From NCBI GenBank assembly GCA_019359435.1, contig JAHHHI010000104.1, positions 1 through 64,000 on the forward strand: a stretch of 64,000 bases of DNA. The letters run 5' to 3'. This DNA comes from Kaiparowitsia implicata GSE-PSE-MK54-09C (GTDB lineage Bacteria > Cyanobacteriota > Cyanobacteriia > Elainellales > Elainellaceae). The position numbers and the translations under genes were made by a program. Under the pieces are notes generated by a model. That model saw only the letters and a program-made list of their open reading frames with translations, had not been told where the DNA came from and ran no database searches. Below, piece after piece: positions 17,318 through 25,898 of the stretch. Within the stretch, counting starts at the first letter, position 1. Every line of letters begins with the position of its first letter.

Positions 17318-17524
17318 ATGATGACCAACGATCTCAGCCCCGAAGAACTGAGGGCTCTCGCTCGCTTTCACTGCCCGACGCAGCCGGTCAACGTTGACCC
17401 GATGGTTTTCGCAAAACTGCTTTCCCTAGCGCTCATCGAGCAAAAAGAAGGCGGCCCTGAATTGACAGAGGCCGGTCTCGAGCTCGTCAGCAATCCGAGC
17501 GATATCGGACGGAGTCCGAAATGA
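17318..17524 (+). CDS. 68-residue protein, unknown function
   Basis: Begins MMTNDLSPEELRALARFHCP and continues PMVFAKLLSLALIEQKEGGP, ELTEAGLELVSNPSDIG. The second half (helix, 'LGLIEQKxGxPxLTxxGxxLV') looks like a degenerate winged-helix recognition pair, so it might be a small DNA-binding protein; this is a guess from pattern. Nine bases after the previous gene, so probably co-transcribed. The ATG at 17318 or the next one may be used. Confidence 0.6.
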   Translation: MMTNDLSPEELRALARFHCPTQPVNVDPMVFAKLLSLALIEQKEGGPELTEAGLELVSNPSDIGRSPK

Positions 17525-17629
17525 TCTTGCAGCCTAGTTTCAACGCCCGGGCCATCATCGAAGATTACCTCCAGACCAGTCAACGCGAGACCGAGATCTG
17601 CTCGGCCGGCCCGCATCGCTGGGCGTCGC

Positions 17630-18661
17630 CTAGGCAGTGGCCAGGATGGTCTTGATGATTGTGTCGGGATCGACCGGGAGGGCGAGCTGGTCGAAGGTGC
17701 AGGTCTCGGGCGCCTTGTCCGGGCGCCACCGGACGAAACCAGTGCCATGGCGAAAGCGGTCGCCGGTGATCTGGTCGTAGCGTACCTCAGCAACCAATTC
17801 CAACCGTAAAGGCTCCCACTGGCTGGATCGCTCGGTCGACCATCGGCTCGGTCCTCCTGGAGCCTTGCCGGTGAAACCAGGGCCGCCCGTCAGCTTTTCG
17901 AGCTCCTTGGTCAGCGCCGGCTTTTCCTCCTTGGAAAATGCTGATGTAAAGCCGACATGGTCGAGCTTGCCTTCGGCATTATAAAGCCCGAGAAGCAAAG
18001 AGCCGACCTGATTGCTGCCCGTGCCATACCGGAAGCCGCCTACGACGCAATCGACTGTGCGGATGCGCTTGATCTTGAGCATGGCCCGCTCGCCGCTGGC
18101 GTAGGGATCACCGAGCCTTTTGGCGATAACGCCGTCCAGTTCTTGACTGAGACGGGCGAACCACCGCTCCGCGACCGCTCGGTCGACCGTTGCTGGCGAT
18201 AGGCGCAGACCATTTCCTGGGGGCACGCCTGGCATGAAAGTCTCGAGGGCCGCTCGCCGCTCGCGGAGAGGATGATCGTCCCAGCGCACCTTTTCCACTT
18301 GCAGAAGGTCAAAGACAATAAGCATGGCGGGCGTTGCTGAGGATAGTTTATGGATACGGCTCTCTGCCGGATGAAGGCGCTGTTGCAGCGCGTCAAACGA
18401 CCCGACACCGTCGACGGGTACAATCAATTCGCCGTCGAGGACGAAATGATCGTACCGAACCGCCTCGATCATGGCCAATACCTCAGGAAAGTAGCGTCCC
18501 AGGGGTTTGCCCGACTTGCCCCACAGCTCAACCGACTTGCCGGACTTGATGGCAAGGCACCGAAAGCCGTCCCATTTAGGCTCGAACTGCCAGCCCTCAT
18601 CATCGGGCAAAACCGAGGCCAAACGCGCTTCCATGGGTGCTATGAAGTCTGGAACCGGCAT
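17630..18661 (-). CDS. ATP-dependent DNA ligase (LigC type)
   Basis: Seals nicks using ATP through a lysyl-adenylate. The adenylation motif is FEPKWDGFR (active-site Lys in EPKWDG), followed by LDGELIV (motif III), IVFDLLQV, DGVIAKR (motif IV/V region) and KIKRIRTVDCVVGG. The C-terminal third is an OB-fold domain (QWEPLRLELVAEVRYDQITG). Start at ATG 18661 has GGGAGG eight bases upstream; an earlier in-frame start is less supported. No primase or nuclease domain, so it is not a full LigD; such stand-alone ligases work in stationary-phase or end-joining repair. Size about 343 residues is normal. Confidence 0.93.
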   Translation of the reverse strand: MPVPDFIAPMEARLASVLPDDEGWQFEPKWDGFRCLAIKSGKSVELWGKSGKPLGRYFPEVLAMIEAVRYDHFVLDGELIVPVDGVGSFDALQQRLHPAESRIHKLSSATPAMLIVFDLLQVEKVRWDDHPLRERRAALETFMPGVPPGNGLRLSPATVDRAVAERWFARLSQELDGVIAKRLGDPYASGERAMLKIKRIRTVDCVVGGFRYGTGSNQVGSLLLGLYNAEGKLDHVGFTSAFSKEEKPALTKELEKLTGGPGFTGKAPGGPSRWSTERSSQWEPLRLELVAEVRYDQITGDRFRHGTGFVRWRPDKAPETCTFDQLALPVDPDTIIKTILATA

Positions 18662-18811
18662 GTGTGGCCTCCCCTGGCCAGAAGTGGAGAGGCGCAACGC
18701 GGGTGGGATAAGGGCTCGGCTGCCTCTTCGTTGGCCAGTGCGGGAAACCGGAAAAACCGCGCTGTTCCCTATGCCACCATGTCCGGTTGACGCGCGTAGC
18801 GCCTCATCGTG

Positions 18812-19801
18812 CTAACGGTGCGGGTTGCCTTGGGTTCCCGCAAAGCCGCTAGAACTCAGGCGCCCCCCAAAAGCTTCGATAAACGCCGCCTGGTTGCGAC
18901 CGACACAGTGCAGGTAGATGTGGTCTGCGCCCAGCAACGCCAGGTCCTCGAGCCATCCCACATGCCGGCCAATGTCCGCAGAAACCTTCAGACACCCATT
19001 GATTTCATTCGCACCTACGCTTCGGGCGACGCGGTCAAAATCGCTTGGTCTTCGCAAATCCCAGTTCACCTCGCCGCCTGCCGCGACGGGGCCCCACTGG
19101 TCCAAAGCCTGATGAAGGGCTTCGGCCTCAGTGGACGCCCAACTCAAAGCATGCTGCAGATAGACCGGCTTGTCATTCCCCGCAACTTGCCTGAACGCGG
19201 CAATCACCTCCCGAGTTGTCGCGATATCACCACCCGACGTCGTCAATAGTCCATCGGCCCACTCGCCGACGAACGCGGCAGTGCTGGCGGAGACTGCCGC
19301 CCCGAAGAGAGGCACCGGAACCGTTGGCCGGGAATAGAGCCTAGCCTCGATTACCGTGACCCTACCACGATGCGTCACGGTCTCCCCCGCGAACAGAGCT
19401 CTTATGACATCCACACATTCGGCCAACCGAGCGTTGCGCTCTGCCTTCTCTGGCCAGGCCTGGCCCGTAATGGCCTCGTTGATGGCTTCACCGCTCCCAA
19501 GCGCAATCCAGAGCCGTCCCGGAAACATCTCGCCGCAAGTTGCGGCGGCCTGAGCGAGCACGGCAGGATGGTAGCGGTAACCGGGGGCGGAAATAATGCC
19601 GAAAGGCAGCGACGATGTCTGCATAGCAGCGCCCAGCCAGGACCAAGCATGACCCGAATGGCCCTGACGATCGCTCCAGGGGTGGAAATGGTCGGACGAC
19701 TTTGCGCAGCGAAATCCGCACTGCTCGGCCAGCATCACGAGGTCTCGCAGCTCGCTCGGCGCGAACTGTTCATGGGAGGCGTGGTACCCGATTAGGGTCA
19801 T
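18812..19801 (-). CDS. LLM-class flavin oxidoreductase, TIGR03885 type (copy 1)
   Basis: Luciferase-like TIM-barrel flavoprotein of the TIGR03885 type (probably FMN rather than F420). Conserved: MTLIGYHASHEQFAPSELRD, SDHFHPWSDRQGHSGHAWSW, MFPGRLWIALGSGEAINEAI and WADGLLTTSG. True start is ATG 19801: it aligns with the paralogue at 41802, whereas the longer open frame upstream runs through the 13-bp repeat array. Substrate unknown. The paralogue at 40837 is coupled to a GH13 enzyme; this copy is alone. Confidence 0.88.
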   Translation of the reverse strand: MTLIGYHASHEQFAPSELRDLVMLAEQCGFRCAKSSDHFHPWSDRQGHSGHAWSWLGAAMQTSSLPFGIISAPGYRYHPAVLAQAAATCGEMFPGRLWIALGSGEAINEAITGQAWPEKAERNARLAECVDVIRALFAGETVTHRGRVTVIEARLYSRPTVPVPLFGAAVSASTAAFVGEWADGLLTTSGGDIATTREVIAAFRQVAGNDKPVYLQHALSWASTEAEALHQALDQWGPVAAGGEVNWDLRRPSDFDRVARSVGANEINGCLKVSADIGRHVGWLEDLALLGADHIYLHCVGRNQAAFIEAFGGRLSSSGFAGTQGNPHR

Positions 19802-19907
19802 GAAGCGTACTCCGCTATAGCTCCGCATGGCGGACTGGGACAAATCCTCGAGACGCGTATCGTCCAGAGCACGGTCCAGGGTCCCAGTTGTCCTTCCTCG
19901 AGGAAAC

Positions 19908-19972
19908 CCTGCAGGCAGATCCTGCAGGCAGATCCTGCAGGCAGATCCTGCAGGCAGATCCTGCAGGCAGAC
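19908..19972 (+). repeat. 13-bp tandem repeat, five copies
   Basis: Unit CCTGCAGGCAGAT repeated head to tail at 19908, 19921, 19934, 19947 and 19960, the last ending in C instead of T. Each unit contains the 8-bp palindrome CCTGCAGG. Period 13 is not a multiple of three and the array lies between divergent genes, so it is not coding. It could be a variable repeat or a set of protein-binding sites. Confidence 0.9.
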
Positions 19973-20124
19973 CCTGCGGCCAATATGGCCGGACAGCATG
20001 GTGGGCATCTTCGTCGAGGTTGGCCTAAGACGGACCGTGCACCCATCGCCCATTCCCCGCGAGCACCGGGCACTGAATGGCTATGGTGCAAAAAGCGTTC
20101 CTAACCCGTTGGGCGAATTCTTAG

Positions 20125-20149
20125 GCAACTTGCCAAAGCGCCAGCCGTT
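20125..20149 (+). promoter_or_regulatory. EcfG-like promoter of the DUF892 gene
   Basis: GCAAC (20125-20129), 16 bp, CGTT (20146-20149), 26 bp before the TTG start at 20176. One mismatch in the -35 box; the -10 box is perfect. Confidence 0.35.
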
Positions 20150-20175
20150 GGGGCTTCTCTTAAAAGGAGGTTCCC

Positions 20176-20685
20176 TTGGCAACCACTACCCACGATCTAT
20201 TCGTTACCGGCCTCAAGAACGCTCACGCAATGGAAAATCAGGCCCTTTCAATCATGAAGCCGCAAACCAGCCGCATCGAGAATTATCCCGATGTCCAGGC
20301 GCGGCTCAAAAAGCACATGGCCGAGACGGAGGTGCAGATTCAGCGCCTGGAGCGCATTCTGGCACGCCTTGACGAAGACAGGTCCTCCCTAAAGGACCTG
20401 GCTCTCTCAGTCGCCGGCGCCTTCGCCGCCGTCGGGCATGCCGTAGCCGCGGATGAGATACTTAAGAACTCCATGGCCAACTTCGCTTTCGAGAACTTCG
20501 AAATTGCCGCTTACAAGTCTCTTCTCGCCCTGGCCGGTGCCAGCGGCAACGACGATGCTGTCGCCGACCTCGAACTTAACCTCAATGAAGAGATCGACAT
20601 GGCCGAATGGCTTGATCAGAACATCGAGGGCGTAACATTGAAGTTTGCTTCCCTTAAGGAAGCAGGCGAGACCGCAAAGAAATGA
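20176..20685 (+). CDS. Ferritin-like DUF892 (YciE-type) protein, copy 1
   Basis: A 169-residue four-helix protein with the DUF892 ferritin-like layout: HDLFVTGLKNAHAMENQALS, EVQIQRLERILARL, SNFAFENFEIAAYKSLLALA and LNEEIDMAEWLDQNIEG. Acidic residues and His on the helices could form a di-metal centre, but pairing cannot be proved by eye. Initiation is at a TTG (20176) with AAGGAGG six bases ahead, the only good site. Family members are induced by osmotic or general stress. A second DUF892 gene lies at 28018. A hairpin follows the stop. Confidence 0.85.
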   Translation: MATTTHDLFVTGLKNAHAMENQALSIMKPQTSRIENYPDVQARLKKHMAETEVQIQRLERILARLDEDRSSLKDLALSVAGAFAAVGHAVAADEILKNSMANFAFENFEIAAYKSLLALAGASGNDDAVADLELNLNEEIDMAEWLDQNIEGVTLKFASLKEAGETAKK

Positions 20686-20693
20686 GCTGCCCA

Positions 20694-20713
20694 GGGGCGC
20701 CCACAGGCGCCCC
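20694..20713 (+). terminator. Hairpin after DUF892 gene
   Basis: GGGGCGCC (20694-20701), loop CACA, GGCGCCCC (20706-20713): an 8-bp perfect stem nine bases after the stop. No T-run follows, so it may stabilise the mRNA end or act with Rho. Confidence 0.5.
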
Positions 20714-20839
20714 ACCCGATCCTTACGTGCCCCGGGACCGACTTGCTCTCCGCATCATCATCAAGAAGACGGCTCTTCTCCAAGATAACTGGGGCGAGCT
20801 AAGGCATATGCTCAATTCCCGACGCAGTTCGCGCTACAT

Positions 20840-22009
20840 ATGAATAGCACGCTCAGGTGGCACATGCGCAGATTACTGGTTTTCACGATTGCCTTCATGC
20901 TCGCGGGCGTCTTTGGCTTGCACGCCTTTGCCCCCTATCTTACGACCCTAGTTCTCGAAGGTTCTCCGACCTTGATCTGGCGAGGGGCGGGTCACTACGC
21001 CGTAGTGCCAGGAGCTCCTCGGCCGAGCTGGCCCCAAAATTCCCCCATAGCGGAGCTCGAGCCCGACCTGAATTCCCGTTTTATCGAGAGCGGCGGCGTT
21101 GCCCTCCTGGCCGCCCGCGACGGCAAGCTCGTGCTCGAACGCTATGGTACGGGCACAAATCCGGAAACGCGCCTGAACTCATTCTCGATCGCCAAAAGCC
21201 TCGTGGGTGCTCTGATCTTCAAGGCGCTCTCCGAGGGGAAAATCGAAAGCCTGGATCAGAGCCTCAGAGAGCTGCTGCCCACAGCGCCAGGCCTGAGTGA
21301 CATGACGCTGCGGAAAATTCTTACCATGCGCTCTGCAGTTCATTTCGATAGCAGGACCACCAGCTTCGGTGCGCCGGGCAGTTATAAGGACAGCGACACG
21401 CTACCTAACCCCTTCGGGCCCCTTGCTCGTCTTCATTTTCAAGGGCTGGACGCCGTCGTTCATGGCCTCACGCTGGAACCAACACCGCCCGATACGTTCA
21501 ACTACCAGAACATCAATACCGCACTTCTCGGTGCAGTGCTTGAGCGCGCGTATGGCAAGCCGCTCGAAACTCTGCTTTCAGAAAAAATCTGGCTGCCCGC
21601 TGGCGCCGAAGGCGCCATTTGGCGTAAGCCGCCTGTTGAAAGCAGCGTTTCGGCCTACTGCTGCATATACGCGACCGCGCGTGACTGGCTACGCATCGGG
21701 GTTTTCTTTGCCGCGAACGGAACAATGGCCAAGCCGTTTCTTCCACACACTCTCTGGCGAGAATTTCTCGGCCTCGATGTGCCTTTGGCGATGCGCCTAG
21801 ACGATCACTACGGGTACCACACACTGCAAAACGTGCTGGACCGAGACGGCGAGAATCTGCAGGGGCCTTTCACCTACTTCATTGGGCAGAACGGGCAGAT
21901 CCTCTATATCATGCCCGAAAAGCACCTCGTTGTTTATCGCGCTGGCCAGCGATACCAGCTTCTGCACTCGACGCTTTATGGGGCCTGGAACAGTATCTCC
22001 CGCGAATGA
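20840..22009 (+). CDS. Serine hydrolase of the beta-lactamase/class C family
   Basis: Membrane-anchored penicillin-binding-protein-like hydrolase. An N-terminal hydrophobic segment (RRLLVFTIAFMLAGVFGLHA) anchors it, then the catalytic Ser-x-x-Lys is in NSFSIAKSLVGAL (around residue 117), the Tyr-x-Asn pair in FNYQNINTALLG, and the region GPFTYFIGQNGQ occupies the third-motif place. Length 389 is usual. Such proteins are often esterases or peptidases acting on envelope material rather than resistance enzymes. Start may be ATG 20840 or 20864 (the latter has AGGTGG close by). Confidence 0.85.
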   Translation: MNSTLRWHMRRLLVFTIAFMLAGVFGLHAFAPYLTTLVLEGSPTLIWRGAGHYAVVPGAPRPSWPQNSPIAELEPDLNSRFIESGGVALLAARDGKLVLERYGTGTNPETRLNSFSIAKSLVGALIFKALSEGKIESLDQSLRELLPTAPGLSDMTLRKILTMRSAVHFDSRTTSFGAPGSYKDSDTLPNPFGPLARLHFQGLDAVVHGLTLEPTPPDTFNYQNINTALLGAVLERAYGKPLETLLSEKIWLPAGAEGAIWRKPPVESSVSAYCCIYATARDWLRIGVFFAANGTMAKPFLPHTLWREFLGLDVPLAMRLDDHYGYHTLQNVLDRDGENLQGPFTYFIGQNGQILYIMPEKHLVVYRAGQRYQLLHSTLYGAWNSISRE

Positions 22010-22053
22010 GCTTTAACCTGAAGCCGTCCACCGCGATCTTCAACAATGCAAGC

Positions 22054-22461
22054 TCAGGGGTCTCTATACCCTTCTACCCTTAGGTCGAGGGCCTCTTGAA
22101 CCACCTCTCCAGAAAAGACGAGCGTCACTTCCGACCTGGATTCCGCCGGGGCGTAGTCAAGGTTGGCAGAAGCTCTCTCTTCCTTCCCGTCACGCTCGAC
22201 ACTGCCGGTTACGGTGATATCGGCTGCGGCGTGGGATCCCATGTTTGTCACGGATACGGTGACGTAGTTAAAACCATCAGACTGCCGAATTGTTGCCACG
22301 TGGGTGTCGAAGAACGTCGGCTTATCTGAGGACATAATTGCACTGAGCAGCAGGTACCCAAACAGTGCTGCTACAGAAACGCCGCTGATGACCGCTATTG
22401 CCCATTCAAGTAATTCTGTACGCCGGTCCGCCTTTCTATTTATTTTGACCGAACGGTTCAT
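22054..22461 (-). CDS. TIGR02588 family protein
   Basis: A 135-residue protein of the TIGR02588 type, known as the partner of TIGR02587 in a conserved two-gene neighbourhood. It has a cytoplasmic basic start (MNRSVKINRKADRRTELLEW), one membrane helix (AIAVISGVSVAALFGYLLLS) and a periplasmic beta domain (YVTVSVTNMGSHAAADITVT, then SRSEVTLVFSGEV). ATG 22461 is preferred over upstream starts because it lies 8 bp after the TIGR02587 stop. Function is unknown; a membrane complex with TIGR02587 is a reasonable inference. Confidence 0.85.
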   Translation of the reverse strand: MNRSVKINRKADRRTELLEWAIAVISGVSVAALFGYLLLSAIMSSDKPTFFDTHVATIRQSDGFNYVTVSVTNMGSHAAADITVTGSVERDGKEERASANLDYAPAESRSEVTLVFSGEVVQEALDLRVEGYRDP

Positions 22462-22469
22462 GTGGACAC

Positions 22470-23279
22470 CTACAGGATGATGCGTGCAGCTGCTGCGCCA
22501 ATCGACGCTGGCAACCCTAATACAATACTTACTCGCATGGCTTGTTCTATTGAGAGACCATCGAAGTGGCTGAATGTCCACAGTAGGTAGGATGCCACGA
22601 TCAGTGAAAGCGCGTAGCCAGGCACGGTAAATTTCAAAAACGCGCTGCGACTGGTCAACTTATTACGCGAATTTTTCTGTGAGAACCCACTCGCATAAAC
22701 AAACGCATGCATGACCAGCAGGGTGATCGGGACAAGTGCTGCCGTATGGAAGGCCGTCATTTTATAGGCGATGAGTCTCATCTCTTCGGTTGGCGCGACA
22801 TTCAAAGAAAGGAATAGTGCTCCAGCCGCCATAACCCCAAGTTCGCTCAAGAGCGTGTCATCGCCTTCTGCGTCTTTCGACTCGTCTCCGAACTGACTTC
22901 GAGCAAGAAGGGCCCCCAATGCTCCCGGAATGATCTGAATAGCGATCTTACCAGCGAAATCTTCCGCGCTCATGTCGAATTGCAGCACACCCAGCGAAAG
23001 GAGGGCCGAACCTGCCATTAATGTTGCGACGCCGTAGGCGATCAAGACATCGCGCAGATCCTCCTGCCATCCCCAAGTGCCTTCAAACCCAGAATAGTGA
23101 GAAAGAAACATCATAAGGGGAAAGCTAGCGGCCAACAGGAGCAGGAGCCGCGGTCGCTCTATAACAAAGCCAAGATCCCACATTTCCATAGTCATGAGGA
23201 CAGGCATTGAAAAGATCAGCGCACCACCGAAGGCGCGACTGATGCTAGTCGTTAGCTTCGCGGTGTGACGTTCGGCCAT
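22470..23279 (-). CDS. TIGR02587 family integral membrane protein
   Basis: A 269-residue membrane protein with about seven hydrophobic segments, starting MAERHTAKLTTSISRAFGGA and including FIERPRLLLLLAASFPLMMFLSHY-like text (read in the sequence as VIERPRLLLLLAASFPLMMF) and FNVAPTEEMRLIAYKMTAFH-type conserved polar residues (LNVAPTEEMRLIAYKMTAFH). TIGR02587 proteins occur in rhizobia and cyanobacteria next to TIGR02588. Here a 33-residue membrane protein gene lies directly upstream, so the unit is three genes. Function unknown. Confidence 0.9.
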   Translation of the reverse strand: MAERHTAKLTTSISRAFGGALIFSMPVLMTMEMWDLGFVIERPRLLLLLAASFPLMMFLSHYSGFEGTWGWQEDLRDVLIAYGVATLMAGSALLSLGVLQFDMSAEDFAGKIAIQIIPGALGALLARSQFGDESKDAEGDDTLLSELGVMAAGALFLSLNVAPTEEMRLIAYKMTAFHTAALVPITLLVMHAFVYASGFSQKNSRNKLTSRSAFLKFTVPGYALSLIVASYLLWTFSHFDGLSIEQAMRVSIVLGLPASIGAAAARIIL

Positions 23280-23285
23280 TGAGCT

Positions 23286-23387
23286 TCATCCAAGGGAAAA
23301 TCCAGCGGCATCGTGCCCTTGAGCATAGAACCACCAAATGGCCAAACCGAGTACTAGGCCGACCACTGTCCAAATCGAAATGCGCAC
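23286..23387 (-). CDS. 33-residue single-span membrane micro-protein
   Basis: GTG start at 23385-23387 with GGAGG eight bases upstream, giving MRISIWTVVGLVLGLAIWWF and YAQGHDAAGFSLG, then TGA six bases before the TIGR02587 ATG. One predicted membrane helix with a short polar tail. The tight spacing and good ribosome binding site support expression as the first gene of the TIGR02587/TIGR02588 operon. It is too short for routine annotation; no family known to me. Confidence 0.65.
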   Translation of the reverse strand: MRISIWTVVGLVLGLAIWWFYAQGHDAAGFSLG

Positions 23388-23877
23388 AATTTACCTCCCA
23401 AGAGACTGAGCCAAATTTGACAGGGTATGAGTGAGGGCAAAACGGAACCCATTGGTGGAGCGCTTAAGATCTCCTGCGTCCAATGCACCCACGGCGACAA
23501 AGGTTCAGTCCCTCTGCCAGGTTTGATGACCATCCGTGACGGGGGCTCCCACCGAAGGTGTGTGCAAAAGGATTTCTTGCGCATCCGATTCACCTGAGTG
23601 CCGGTTGCAATCGGCGGTGCGCAGCCGCTTCCCGGGATCAAATGCTGAGAACCGGATTGTCAGTAACCTACAAGGCGTGCACCAAGCAGGGGAACGTTTG
23701 ACGTTCTGGGTGCGCGACTACGAGCGTATGGCCCCTGCGCTACCGGTGTTGCGTTGAGTTGAGAACACCCTCACTTCGTATGCCCTTGCTGAAAAGACAG
23801 ACCTTTGGCTGCATAATTTACCGGCATGCAAGGGCCTTCAGCTATCAATGGGATGTGTAGTCCCGTGGGAGGAACCG
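23388..23877. other. Intergenic region between divergent operons
   Basis: About 490 bp carrying promoters for the TIGR02587 operon (leftward) and the GAF-GGDEF gene (rightward). No convincing gene; open frames on the minus strand lack start signals. No EcfG-type motif seen. Confidence 0.4.
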
Positions 23878-25107
23878 ATGCTAGCGACGCCCACACTCTA
23901 CGATGTCAGCGCCGACGAGTTGCGTTTAGCAGCCCTGGCACGGCTCGACATACTAGACACTCCCCCCGAAGAAGAATTCGATCGGATTTCGCAGCTAATC
24001 ACCCTCATCTTTGAGGTCGAGATCGGAATAGTCTCTTTCATCGATGCTCATCGGCAGTGGTACAAATCAGTGGTGGGGTTGAGTACGCGTGAGGCCGACC
24101 TGCAGGATACATTCTGCAAACACACATTGATGGCCGGCGTCCCGGTTTTTGTTCCAGATGCGACCCAGGATGCCAGATTTGCATCCAACCCACATGTGGT
24201 GGGAGGTCCACAAATCCGTTTTTATGCGGGAAGCCCGCTCAAAACCGCCGATGGTTTGGTGGTGGGAACTATATGCGCCATTGACGGGACGGCACGCGAG
24301 TTCGGTGCACGAGACGCCGCCATTCTGGAGCTTCTTGCAGCCACCGTGATGCATACTGTCGAGCTCCGGAAACAGGCCGCGACTGATGTCCTTACGGGAG
24401 CTATGAGCCTCCGCGCGTTCAAGGAGGAAGCAGCCAAGCACCTGTCACTAGCGGCGCGACACAAGGCGCCCGTGAGTTGCATTGCTTTCGATCTGGATCA
24501 CTTCAAGCTGATCAGTGACACATACGGGCACGCAGCGGGCGACAAGGTGCTTACCGGTGTGGTCAGATCCTGTCAAAGTGGCCTCCGCCAGAGTGACTTA
24601 CTTGCGCGCATTGGCGGAGAAGAGTTTGCGATCCTTTTGCCGCACACTCAAGCGAGCATGGCCATTGAAGTAGCAGAGAAGCTTCGAACTCTTATCGGGG
24701 CACTTCGCTTTCCCGGAAGCCTTCCTCCTATTAAAGCGACTGCTTCATTTGGAATAGCCGAAGCTCAGCCAGGTGACGACCTGGAGGCGCTATTGCATAA
24801 GGCGGACCAAGCTCTTTATGACGCAAAGAGGACCGGACGTAATCGGTCGATAGTCTGGACGCCCGATGAGAAAAGGCGGGTAAACAGGCGTCGCGTACTC
24901 AAAGGCGCGCAGATTATAATTAACAACTCCCAATCCACGCTAGACTGCACGGTACGCAGTCTGTGGGATGGCGGAGCTGAACTTCTTGTGTCGCTCCCCA
25001 CTTCCGTCCCAGACCGTTTTCTCCTTGCCATCCGGGGGGCGTCCCAGCGCCACGATTGCGTCGTTCTGCACCGTGGCAGTGGGTCTATCGAAGCTGCATA
25101 CGTGTAA
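23878..25107 (+). CDS. Diguanylate cyclase: GAF-GGDEF-PilZ
   Basis: Makes cyclic di-GMP. An N-terminal GAF domain (residues ~15-155: RLAALARLDILDTPPEEEFD opens it, FYAGSPLKTADGLVVGTICA is its core) is followed by GGDEF (FDLDHFKLISDTYGHAAGDK, catalytic RIGGEEFAIL, intact), and a C-terminal PilZ domain (NRRRVLKGAQI, then CTVRSLWDGGAELLV) that could sense c-di-GMP, although the D-x-S-x-x-G element is degenerate. I see no RxxD inhibitory site immediately before GGEEF. ATG 23878 has GGGAGG upstream. Three c-di-GMP enzymes occur in this window. Confidence 0.9.
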   Translation: MLATPTLYDVSADELRLAALARLDILDTPPEEEFDRISQLITLIFEVEIGIVSFIDAHRQWYKSVVGLSTREADLQDTFCKHTLMAGVPVFVPDATQDARFASNPHVVGGPQIRFYAGSPLKTADGLVVGTICAIDGTAREFGARDAAILELLAATVMHTVELRKQAATDVLTGAMSLRAFKEEAAKHLSLAARHKAPVSCIAFDLDHFKLISDTYGHAAGDKVLTGVVRSCQSGLRQSDLLARIGGEEFAILLPHTQASMAIEVAEKLRTLIGALRFPGSLPPIKATASFGIAEAQPGDDLEALLHKADQALYDAKRTGRNRSIVWTPDEKRRVNRRRVLKGAQIIINNSQSTLDCTVRSLWDGGAELLVSLPTSVPDRFLLAIRGASQRHDCVVLHRGSGSIEAAYV

Positions 25108-25160
25108 AAACGGGACGGCAGAGTTCGGCCAGTCAAGAAGGTAGACGGGAGCGTGGCGTT

Positions 25161-25466
25161 CTACGCTCGCAGCTTCACTTTGAGCGCCACCTCGACCCTC
25201 ACGAAGAGCTGCTCAATCGCATCGACTTCGGCGGGGCTGAAATCGCGGGAGTTTTTTTCCATCGAGGCCGCCATCAAGCTGGCGAAGGCCTCGGCCTCAC
25301 TGACCGTCAACTGGAGCGTGCCTCCCGCGTCGTCAAAGGCGCGGGCCAGGTCGCGGACCCGCATCGCGGGAACTGACCTGACTAGACCAGGTTGGGTGTA
25401 GCCGCGTTCGATAAGGCGCTTGGCCAACCCGGTTTCCCGAGCGGTCAGGTTGAGAGTCTGCTTCAC
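25161..25466 (-). CDS. Helical protein of about 100 residues, unknown
   Basis: GTG start at 25466 gives MKQTLNLTARETGLAKRLIE, then RGYTQPGLVRSVPAMRVRDL and FSPAEVDAIEQLFVRVEVAL. Almost wholly helical with good codon pattern; one helical pair ('SPAEVDAIEQLF') looks EF-hand-like only by accident. No family recognised. It is convergent with the GGDEF gene. GGAAACC lies upstream as possible ribosome binding sequence. Confidence 0.55.
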   Translation of the reverse strand: MKQTLNLTARETGLAKRLIERGYTQPGLVRSVPAMRVRDLARAFDDAGGTLQLTVSEAEAFASLMAASMEKNSRDFSPAEVDAIEQLFVRVEVALKVKLRA

Positions 25467-25898
25467 AACTCAGGTTTCCAGTGTCCACTTAGATGGGCCA
25501 GTTAATTCTGGCATTCGCCCAACGTCAACCGGTGGGCAAAAAGCCGAAGCATGGGCAGGACACTTCGTTGGGCACGCAACCAAAAAGCGCATTCCTAGCG
25601 GCGGCAAAGGCGAAACGAATTCCCGGACGCAAGCCTGCGTTGCGACTGCGTCGACTGTCCGCGCCATTCTTGAAGAGACCTCGGCGCCCTGCAGCCGCGA
25701 AGCGGGAATTTTGCGAAAGTACTGGCTTGGTTGGGCACGGGATTGCCGTTGGACATCCGCAATGCCGGGCGCCGGACCTCACCTCGCTCAGAAGCAGCCC
25801 CACGGCCATTGGCTTGGTCGCCTCTTCCTGGTCGTCTGGTAAACTTTCACGCGCCGTTTTTATTCGTGGCGACTGCGGTTGCCGATTTTGCTCAATCG
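25467..25898. other. Gene-free region
   Basis: About 430 bp with no protein-like frame. Phe/Arg/Pro-rich shadows on both strands. It separates the 25161 gene from the 3' end of the minus-strand GGDEF-EAL gene. Nothing else seen. Confidence 0.4.

Noticed and set aside
19798-20091. Minus-strand frames with CLQDLPAGSACR repeats
   Set aside because: Translation of the 13-bp array; not conserved protein sequence.
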